This document shows positions 1 through 5,281 of a stretch of 11,492 bases of DNA, piece after piece (position 1 is the first letter of the stretch; each line of letters starts with the position of its first letter). The notes beneath the pieces were generated by a model. The model was not told where the DNA came from. It saw nothing but the letters and a program-made list of their open reading frames with translations, and searched no databases. The stretch lies in contig JAOZOG010000013.1 of assembly GCA_029933395.1 (NCBI GenBank), positions 1-11,492 of the forward strand, read 5' to 3'. The DNA is from Sulfurovaceae bacterium. Its GTDB lineage: Bacteria > Campylobacterota > Campylobacteria > Campylobacterales > Sulfurovaceae. The position numbers and the translations under genes are program-made.

Positions 1-1
1 T

Positions 2-172
2 ATTGTACCTCATTACAATCTTGAGAAATATCCAAATCAAAGGCTGTTTATTATGAGTATAAGAGGCTATACCTACTATGTACCTTTTGTAGAGGATGAT
101 GAAAAAGTTTTTTTGAAAAATATCATACCAAGTAGGAAATATCATAAAAAATACAAAAAGGATGGTGAATGA
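2..172 (+). CDS. BrnT-like type II toxin, C-terminal part (5' end outside window)
   Basis: An open frame enters from the left edge and ends at TGA 170-172, giving the last 56 residues of a small protein. It contains the segment YPNQRLFIMSIRGYTYYVPF and then a FLKNIIPSRKYHKKY tail. A beta-rich core with a VPFVED turn and a basic IxPSRK end is what I associate with BrnT-like/RelE-fold RNase toxins encoded in front of a CopG-type antitoxin. The expected role is ribosome-independent mRNA cleavage that slows growth when the antitoxin is lost. The stop overlaps the next gene's start (ATGA at 169-172), the usual toxin-antitoxin coupling, with the toxin first as in brnTA. The N-terminal catalytic region is outside the window, so activity cannot be judged. 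Assignment rests on the C-terminal pattern plus the partner gene; it could belong to another small RelE-like family. Confidence 0.62.
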   Translation: MVPHYNLEKYPNQRLFIMSIRGYTYYVPFVEDDEKVFLKNIIPSRKYHKKYKKDGE

Positions 173-444
173 ACAGGGTGATAACAGATGAAGAGAATGA
201 AATTATCAACTATATAGAAAATGAAAATGCTGAGAGTGTGCCAAATGTCAAAGAGGAGATGTCCAGATATCAATCGATGGCAAAAGAGCATATTTCGAAA
301 AAAAAAGCAATCAGTATCCGATTGCCGGAAAGCGACTTGTATCTTTTGAAACAAAAGGCGCTTGCGGCGGGAATCAGTTATCAAAATATCATTCAGTCAC
401 TGATTCACCAATATACTCATGATAAGATCAAAGCGAGTTTGTAG
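169..444 (+). CDS. CopG/ribbon-helix-helix antitoxin of a BrnTA-like toxin-antitoxin pair
   Basis: This is a complete 91-residue protein. The N-terminal half is acidic (residues 7-40, with VPNVKEEMSRYQSMAKE) and would be the toxin-binding part. The C-terminal half is a ribbon-helix-helix DNA-binding fold: a basic strand KKKAISIRLPE at about 44-54, a helix at about 54-66, a GIS turn at 68-70, and a second helix running through YQNIIQSLIHQYTHD (71-85). The order acidic arm, basic strand, then YQxxIxxLIHQY is typical of the CopG_antitoxin family. It should neutralise the upstream toxin and repress their shared promoter, which lies off the window. It starts at ATG 169 inside the toxin stop (ATGA). 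Like the toxin gene it is clearly AT-rich (about 30% G+C by eye against about half elsewhere), consistent with recent acquisition. Confidence 0.8.
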   Translation: MNRVITDEENEIINYIENENAESVPNVKEEMSRYQSMAKEHISKKKAISIRLPESDLYLLKQKALAAGISYQNIIQSLIHQYTHDKIKASL

Positions 445-464
445 TATCTTTTTTGGATAGTAAG

Positions 465-470
465 TATAAT
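465..470 (+). promoter_or_regulatory. Predicted -10 box of the ispG promoter
   Basis: A perfect TATAAT lies 26 bases before the ispG start, preceded by the T-rich run tctttttt at 447-454. That layout suits Campylobacterota sigma-70 promoters, where the -35 box is weak and T-rich tracts replace it. Transcription would start near 477, giving a leader of about 20 bases that carries the AAGGTG ribosome-binding site (486-491). The box sits just after the antitoxin stop, so ispG is probably transcribed independently of the toxin-antitoxin pair. Confidence 0.55.
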
Positions 471-496
471 ATGATAATGAAGTATAAGGTGAAAAT

Positions 497-1561
497 GTGA
501 CAGAGCGTTACCCAACCAAAAAAATCTATGTCGGTGATGTCGCTATCGGTGGTGATGCACCGATCTCGGTACAGTCGATGACCTACAGCAGTACCCACGA
601 TGTCGAAGCGACGGTGGAGCAGATCAACAGGCTGCATTTTGCCGGATGCGATATCGTGCGTGTGGCAGTGCCTCAGATGCAGGATGCACTGGCACTCAAA
701 GAGATCAAAGAGCGCATCTCCATTCCCTTGGTGGCAGATATCCATTTTCATTACAAATTGGCACTGGAGGCGGCGAAGTGGGTGGACTGTATCCGTTTCA
801 ATCCGGGAAATATCGGAGAGAAGTCGCGTATCAAAGAGATCGTCAAGGCGTGTCAGGATCGAAATCTTCCAATCCGTATCGGGGTGAATTCCGGTTCACT
901 GGAGAAAGAGTTCGATGACAAATATGGACCGACGGCAGAGGGAATGGTGGCTTCGGCGGAATATAATATCAAATTCCTGGAGGATCTGGGATTTACTGAT
1001 ATTAAAGTCTCGCTCAAAGCCAGTGATGTGCAGCGAACAGTGGATGCCTACCGGATGCTGCGCCCCAGAAACAATTACCCTTTTCATCTGGGTGTGACGG
1101 AGGCGGGGACACTTTTTCATGCGACGGTGAAGTCTTCTATTGGATTGGGTACTCTGCTGCTGGATGGGATCGGGGATACGATGCGTGTCTCTATTACTGG
1201 CGAGCTCGAAGAGGAGATCAAAGTCGCCCGGGCGATTTTGAAAGATAGCGGACGAGCGACAGACGGGCTCAATATCATCTCCTGCCCCACCTGTGGCCGC
1301 ATCGAGGCTGATCTTGTTTCCGCCGTGGCAGAAGTGGAAGAGCGAACAGCCCATATCAAAACACCGATGGATGTCTCTGTGATGGGGTGTGTCGTCAATG
1401 CGATCGGGGAAGCCAAGCATGCCGATGTGGCGATCGCGTATGGCAAGGGGAGTGGCCTGGTGATGGTCAAAGGCGAGGTGGTTGCCAAATTGCCCGAGAA
1501 GGAGCTGGTGGACCGTTTCGTCGAAGAGGTGGAGAAGTTCGCTTCGCAAATTTCTGAGTGA
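497..1561 (+). CDS. ispG: 4-hydroxy-3-methylbut-2-en-1-yl diphosphate synthase (IspG/GcpE)
   Basis: IspG is a cytoplasmic enzyme that converts 2-C-methyl-D-erythritol 2,4-cyclodiphosphate to HMBPP, the penultimate step of the MEP (non-mevalonate) route to isoprenoids, using a [4Fe-4S] cluster and two electrons. The 354-residue product is full length for the bacterial single-barrel type. The N-terminal TIM barrel begins at about 5-35 with VGDVAIGGDAPISVQSMTYS and carries ADIHFHYKLAL (80-90) and RFNPGNIG (100-107). The C-terminal domain holds the cluster ligands C263, C266 (ISCPTCGRIEA), C298 (VMGCVVN) and E305 (GEA), with the same spacing as the E. coli C270/C273/C305/E312 set. The start is GTG 497, placed 5 bases after AAGGTG. 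No in-frame ATG occurs before residue 28, inside a conserved motif, so GTG is preferred. The sequence is close to Helicobacter IspG. Confidence 0.97.
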   Translation: MTERYPTKKIYVGDVAIGGDAPISVQSMTYSSTHDVEATVEQINRLHFAGCDIVRVAVPQMQDALALKEIKERISIPLVADIHFHYKLALEAAKWVDCIRFNPGNIGEKSRIKEIVKACQDRNLPIRIGVNSGSLEKEFDDKYGPTAEGMVASAEYNIKFLEDLGFTDIKVSLKASDVQRTVDAYRMLRPRNNYPFHLGVTEAGTLFHATVKSSIGLGTLLLDGIGDTMRVSITGELEEEIKVARAILKDSGRATDGLNIISCPTCGRIEADLVSAVAEVEERTAHIKTPMDVSVMGCVVNAIGEAKHADVAIAYGKGSGLVMVKGEVVAKLPEKELVDRFVEEVEKFASQISE

Positions 1562-1583
1562 AGAACTAAGAGTGAAGAACGAA
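1556..1583 (+). repeat. Two 14-base tandem copies (GAGTGAAGAACTAA / GAGTGAAGAACGAA) at the ispG stop
   Basis: Copies occupy 1556-1569 and 1570-1583 and differ at one base. The first overlaps the ispG stop (TGA 1559-1561). The GTGAAG core is the reverse complement of the CTTCAC core in the heptamer array at 1680-1707, so the two blocks are inverted relative to each other and flank the spacer. Confidence 0.7.
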
Positions 1584-1595
1584 GAGTTCTGGTAT

Positions 1596-1617
1596 GCTTT
1601 CCTTCCGGAAAGCTTTT
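1596..1617 (+). terminator. Candidate weak rho-independent terminator after ispG
   Basis: A perfect 7-base stem (GCTTTCC at 1596-1602, GGAAAGC at 1607-1613) with a TTCC loop is followed directly by TTTT (1614-1617). The position, 35 bases after the ispG stop, suits a terminator. The T-run is short, so termination would be partial at best and the hairpin could instead be part of the repeat element. Confidence 0.35.
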
Positions 1618-1623
1618 ATGAAA

Positions 1624-1651
1624 TTGAGGTAAATATGTCACATAATATAAC
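1624..1651 (+). promoter_or_regulatory. Candidate promoter for dnaB
   Basis: TTGAGG (1624-1629) and TATAAC (1646-1651) are separated by 16 bases, matching the sigma-70 consensus at 4/6 and 5/6. It follows the candidate ispG terminator and precedes dnaB by about 80 bases, so transcription would start near 1658, within or just after the hairpin at 1653-1669. This is a pattern match only; the region is AT-rich enough for chance matches. Confidence 0.35.
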
Positions 1652-1730
1652 AGTTTCGCAGGGCGAAACATTCATCCATGCTTCACGCTTCACGCTTCAC
1701 GCTTCACTTTTTCCACCAAAGGATCTTTGA
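1635..1730 (+). CDS. Possible 31-residue leader ORF coupled to dnaB (speculative)
   Basis: ATG 1635 follows a GAGGT ribosome-binding site (1626-1630) at 4-base spacing. The frame runs through the hairpin and all four heptamers and stops at TGA 1728-1730, which shares its A with the dnaB ATG (TGATG). The product starts MSHNITVSQGETFIH and has no recognised domain. For it: a good ribosome-binding site and exact coupling geometry. Against it: the coding part is largely simple repeat, the candidate dnaB promoter would start transcription after its ATG, and short frames occur by chance. Treat as a hypothesis. Confidence 0.25.
   Translation: MSHNITVSQGETFIHASRFTLHASLFPPKDL
1653..1669 (+). repeat. 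Perfect 7-base inverted repeat (GTTTCGC-AGG-GCGAAAC)
   Basis: Arms at 1653-1659 and 1663-1669 flank a 3-base loop. No T-run follows, so it is not a standard terminator. It lies in the middle of the spacer between the two inverted GTGAAG/CTTCAC repeat blocks and may be the core of the element or a structure in the dnaB leader. Confidence 0.6.
1680..1707 (+). repeat. Four perfect tandem copies of the heptamer GCTTCAC
   Basis: Copies are at 1680-1686, 1687-1693, 1694-1700 and 1701-1707, ending 22 bases before the dnaB ATG. A 7-base unit is not a multiple of three, so copy-number change would shift any frame that runs through it, including the small frame at 1635-1730. Tandem heptamers of this kind are prone to slippage. 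I do not recognise a named family. Confidence 0.8.
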
Positions 1731-3163
1731 TGGAAAACATGTACAATCTGAATATCGAAAGGGCTGTCCTCTCTGCTATCATTTTCGATCCGGAGATCTA
1801 TGAGGAGATTGCAGCGAAACTGAGGCCGCATGATTTTTATCTTCCTTTTCATCAGTATCTTTTCACGGCGATGGAGACACTGGTAGCGGAAGAGAAGCCG
1901 ATCGATGAGGAGTTTTTGCGCTCCAAGCTGATATCGATGGGGAAATTCGATGAAGCGGCGATGATCGATGTCCTCTCTGCCAATCCAATCTCCAATACCT
2001 CCGCCTACCTGAGTGAGATCAAGGCCAAATCGAGCAAAAGAGCACTGGCAACACTGGCGACAGAGATCAAGAAAGTGACGATCGAAGATGATTTGCCGGC
2101 AGAGGAGATCATGAATCTTGTGGAGAAAAAACTCTACGAGATTACCCAGAACAGCACCAGTGAAGACTTCCGGAACTCCAGAGATATTACATTGGATATG
2201 ATGGAGGAGATCAAGCGGCTCAAAGCGCTTGGCAACTCCAAACTGATCGGTACCGATACCGGATTTCGCAATCTCAATGACAAAACCAGTGGTTTTGGCA
2301 AGGGGGACCTGGTCATTATCGCAGCGAGACCGGCGATGGGAAAAACTGCTTTGGTACTCAATATGGCACTCAAGGCGATCGAGCGTGATGAGGGGGTGGC
2401 ATTTTTCTCTCTGGAGATGCCGGCCGAACAGCTGATGCTCCGGATGCTCTCCGCCAAGACATCGATCCCGCTTCAGGCGTTGCGGGTCGGAGACCTCAAG
2501 GATGAGCAGTGGAGTCAGTTTTCGGCTGCGGTGGATGATATTTCCCAAAAAAAACTCTTTGTGGACGATGGGGGATATGCGACGATCCACCATGTGCGCT
2601 CCAAACTGCGCAAGCTCAAGTCACAGCACCCTGAAATCTCTGTCGCGATCATCGACTATCTGCAGTTGATGAGTGGTGAAGGCGGCAGAGAGGGGCGTCA
2701 ACAGGAGATTTCGGAGATTTCCCGAGGGCTCAAGCAGTTGGCCAGGGAGCTCGATATGCCGATCGTCGCACTCTCTCAGCTCAACCGTTCACTGGAGTCA
2801 CGCGACAACAAGCGGCCTATGCTGAGTGACCTGCGGGAATCGGGAGCGATCGAGCAGGATGCCGATATCATCCTTTTTGTCTATCGCGACGATGTCTACC
2901 GTGAAGCCCAGGAGAAAGAGAAGGAGATGCGCGCCAAGGCAGAGGGCAAGGAGTATCAGAGCAACTTCCGAAAGAAATCCGAAGAGGAGGCAGAGATCAT
3001 TATCGGGAAGCAGCGGAACGGGCCGACAGGTACGGTCGATCTGATTTTCCAGAAGAATTTCACCCGTTTTGTCGATGCGTCTCCGACTGCCGCCTTTGAG
3101 GTGATCTATGAAGAGGGAAATATCGATATGCGTGAAGGAACGATCGAGCTACCTCCTATCTAG
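1730..3163 (+). CDS. dnaB: Replicative DNA helicase DnaB
   Basis: DnaB is the hexameric 5'-3' helicase that unwinds DNA at the replication fork and recruits primase. Its 477 residues comprise an N-terminal DnaB domain (about 6-105), a linker to about 165, and a RecA-like C-terminal domain (about 170-460). Walker A is ARPAMGKT (199-206, Lys205), the catalytic-glutamate strand is FFSLEM (226-231), Walker B is VAIIDYLQLM (305-314, Asp309), then ALSQLNRSLESR and the arginine-finger strand IILFVYRDD (Arg386). Compared with E. coli DnaB there is an extra charged stretch at about 390-420 before EIIIGKQRNGP, resembling the insertion known in H. pylori DnaB. ATG 1730 is chosen over TTG 1727 because AAAGGA (1718-1723) lies 6 bases ahead of it. 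comEC follows after 27 bases, probably as one transcript. Confidence 0.97.
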   Translation: MENMYNLNIERAVLSAIIFDPEIYEEIAAKLRPHDFYLPFHQYLFTAMETLVAEEKPIDEEFLRSKLISMGKFDEAAMIDVLSANPISNTSAYLSEIKAKSSKRALATLATEIKKVTIEDDLPAEEIMNLVEKKLYEITQNSTSEDFRNSRDITLDMMEEIKRLKALGNSKLIGTDTGFRNLNDKTSGFGKGDLVIIAARPAMGKTALVLNMALKAIERDEGVAFFSLEMPAEQLMLRMLSAKTSIPLQALRVGDLKDEQWSQFSAAVDDISQKKLFVDDGGYATIHHVRSKLRKLKSQHPEISVAIIDYLQLMSGEGGREGRQQEISEISRGLKQLARELDMPIVALSQLNRSLESRDNKRPMLSDLRESGAIEQDADIILFVYRDDVYREAQEKEKEMRAKAEGKEYQSNFRKKSEEEAEIIIGKQRNGPTGTVDLIFQKNFTRFVDASPTAAFEVIYEEGNIDMREGTIELPPI

Positions 3164-3190
3164 CCACCAGCTTTTGGACCTGAGTAGCGT

Positions 3191-4477
3191 ATGATTTTGG
3201 AGAAGCCGCCTCTTTTTGAGAATCGTAAAGAATTCCTGCTTGTTTCCGGGATGCTTCTGGCGATTATCTGTTTTCGGCTCTTTCTGCTGTATGGCGACTA
3301 TCGGGAGTTTATCTCCAAACCTTTTTATTATACCAACGCAACAGTTTTGATGGAGTACAGCAAGAGGGGTAGCGGTAAATCCTACCAGGTGTTGAAACTC
3401 TGCGACAGAGAAGGAAGGACGTTTTATACGACGTCTCATTCCAGGAAGCAATTTGCCGGAAAAATGGTTCGGGTGAAGATGTTTCCAGACGATTCTATCA
3501 GCTTTATGGATTATCTGGGGACTTTCTATGTCAAAACGGTACTGAAGCAAAGGGAAGAGCGCCCCCTCGCAGAAAAAGAGAAGCTTTTGGAAGAGATCGC
3601 ATCGCAGCACAAAAACAATGATATAGCAGCATTTTATCAGGCAATTTTTCTGGCGACACCGCTACCCAAAAATCTCAGAGAGAAGATCTCGGGGCTTGGG
3701 ATAAGCCACCTGGTGGCACTCAGTGGTTTTCATCTGACGATTTTGTGGGGATTGGTTTACGGATTGTTGAGCCTGCTCTATCGACCGCTGCAGCAGCGAT
3801 GGTTTCCCTATCGTTTTATGCTGCTGGATCTGGGTATGGTGACACTTGGTGTGCTGGGGGCCTATCTCTGGTTTGTTGATTTCCCGCCTTCGCTTTTGCG
3901 CTCCTATGCGATGCTGACGATGGCATGGTTGATGCTGTTGCTCGGCCTGGAGCTGCTGAGTTTTGAATTTCTGACTTTTGTCGTGTTGCTGCTTCTGGCA
4001 CTTTTTCCCGACTTGATCGCGTCACTGGGATTCTGGTTTTCGGTCACTGGAGTCTTCTATATTTATCTGCTGATCTACTGGGGTCAGAAGAGCGGTACAT
4101 TTTGGTCCAACAAGTGGGCAATTACCCTTTTCTCTATTCCTGTGGGGATATTCATCCTGATGCTGCCGGTAGTGCATAGTGTTTTTGGGATGACATCCCC
4201 ATGGCAGCTTTTGAGCCCTCTGCTTTCGCTGCTTTTTGCACTCTTTTATCCATTGGTGATTGGGTTGCATCTGCTTGGTTTGGGGGATCTGTTTGATAGT
4301 GCTTTGTTGTGGCTCTTTTCACTCCCCTCGGAGTATCAGGAGCATCTTTTGCCCGCCTGGGCAGTTGGAGTCTATCTGCTGTTTTCTATAGGCGCGATCT
4401 GGAATCGAACCCTTTTTGCATTGACTTTGGGGTCAGCTTTTCTCTATCTTTCGTATCTCTTTCTCTTTGTCCAGTAG
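3191..4477 (+). CDS. comEC: ComEC/Rec2-family competence membrane protein, short form
   Basis: ComEC forms the inner-membrane channel that imports single-stranded DNA during natural transformation. The 428-residue product has an N-terminal membrane segment (about 15-35), a soluble beta-rich OB-like part (about 45-110, ending KMVRVKMFPDDSI), then the Competence domain opening with the signature GLGISHLVALSGFHLTIL (168-185) and about seven or eight hydrophobic segments up to residue 427. The family in Bacillus is about 775 residues, with a C-terminal metallo-beta-lactamase-like domain; that domain is absent here and the protein ends shortly after the last membrane helix, as is usual in Campylobacterota. 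The ribosome-binding site before ATG 3191 is weak, consistent with coupling to dnaB 27 bases upstream. The 3' end overlaps the convergent YihY gene by 45 bases. Confidence 0.88.
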   Translation: MILEKPPLFENRKEFLLVSGMLLAIICFRLFLLYGDYREFISKPFYYTNATVLMEYSKRGSGKSYQVLKLCDREGRTFYTTSHSRKQFAGKMVRVKMFPDDSISFMDYLGTFYVKTVLKQREERPLAEKEKLLEEIASQHKNNDIAAFYQAIFLATPLPKNLREKISGLGISHLVALSGFHLTILWGLVYGLLSLLYRPLQQRWFPYRFMLLDLGMVTLGVLGAYLWFVDFPPSLLRSYAMLTMAWLMLLLGLELLSFEFLTFVVLLLLALFPDLIASLGFWFSVTGVFYIYLLIYWGQKSGTFWSNKWAITLFSIPVGIFILMLPVVHSVFGMTSPWQLLSPLLSLLFALFYPLVIGLHLLGLGDLFDSALLWLFSLPSEYQEHLLPAWAVGVYLLFSIGAIWNRTLFALTLGSAFLYLSYLFLFVQ

Positions 4478-5281
4478 GTAGCAAAACCGCAACCCGTAGA
4501 GAAAAATCGCCCAGGAGATATAGATCCAGAGAAAGAAAAAGAGAAGAATACTGATGCTGCCGTAGACGCTGGTATAGGTTTTGTTGCTGGTGACATAGAA
4601 GATGAAACCGCTTTTGGCAAGATACCAGATAGAGGATGCGGCAAAAGAGCTGGCGACAGCGGCGATCTTGGAGATCTTTTTGTGTGCGGAGAGTTGATAG
4701 GAGATATAGAACATCCCCCAGATGACAAGAAACGGAAAGAAGTAGTAGATGTGGATGACGCTGGTGATTTCACTTTTGTTGAGATAGTGCTGGATGAGTG
4801 AAGAGAGATAGAAGGAGGCACCCAGCATTACGGGGACGATGATCACCAGACCGATATAGGTTGCCAGCGCCTCCCAGATCGTCCGTCTTTTGGTTTCGAA
4901 AATATCGTTGACGACAAAGTCATAATCTTTGAAAAACATAATGGCAGCGATCAGGACATAGGCTGCCCCCATAATACCCAGCTTGCCGGAGTTTTCGACG
5001 AACTGATCGATATGCGACATAATCTCCTGTGAATCGGTTGGTAGAAAATTTTTGAAAAGCAGGTCATGTATCTGGTTATAAAGGGAATCGAAAACAGGCA
5101 GAGAGGTAAAGATCGCCAAAAGAATGACGAGGATAGGGATAATGGCAAAAAGGGTATTCCAGCTCATACTTGAGGCGTAGTACCCAATCCGATCATCGAA
5201 GAGCGCCTTGGCAAAATCACGAAAGAAGATATAGCCGAGCCTTCTCTCCTTTGTCTGACTAAGCTTTTCCTGCATATCCAT
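4433..5281 (-). CDS. YihY/BrkB (RBN)-family inner-membrane protein
   Basis: This 282-residue integral membrane protein has about six hydrophobic segments (roughly 34-60, 100-118, 140-165, 175-197, 205-232, 240-270). The YYASSMSWNTLFAIIPILVI segment (34-53) and the TSVYGSISILLFFFLWIYIS stretch (237-256) are family hallmarks. Members were once called ribonuclease BN by mistake; their molecular role is unsettled, and a transport function has been suggested. The frame stays open to 5485 upstream, but those residues would lie inside glcD and lack family similarity, so the start is ATG 5281 (MDMQEKL), with ATG 5275 possible. This gives a 23-base overlap with the end of glcD and suggests reinitiation, as no strong ribosome-binding site is visible. 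The C-terminus is a charged tail (DKEKEIRKIEKS). Confidence 0.88.
   Translation of the reverse strand: MDMQEKLSQTKERRLGYIFFRDFAKALFDDRIGYYASSMSWNTLFAIIPILVILLAIFTSLPVFDSLYNQIHDLLFKNFLPTDSQEIMSHIDQFVENSGKLGIMGAAYVLIAAIMFFKDYDFVVNDIFETKRRTIWEALATYIGLVIIVPVMLGASFYLSSLIQHYLNKSEITSVIHIYYFFPFLVIWGMFYISYQLSAHKKISKIAAVASSFAASSIWYLAKSGFIFYVTSNKTYTSVYGSISILLFFFLWIYISWAIFLYGLRFCYLLDKEKEIRKIEKS

Noticed and set aside
896..1549. Minus-strand open frame of 217 codons
   Set aside because: Antisense shadow of ispG, which is certain from its cluster ligands.
1594..1632. 12-residue frame in the ispG-dnaB spacer
   Set aside because: No ribosome-binding site, and it runs through the candidate terminator hairpin; likely chance.
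1680..1707. Tandem heptamers as a CRISPR-like array
   Set aside because: Units are 7 bases with no spacers, so this is a simple tandem repeat.
1697..2593. Minus-strand open frame of 298 codons
   Set aside because: Antisense to dnaB; no domain, rich in His/Arg/Cys as expected from reverse reading of an acidic gene.
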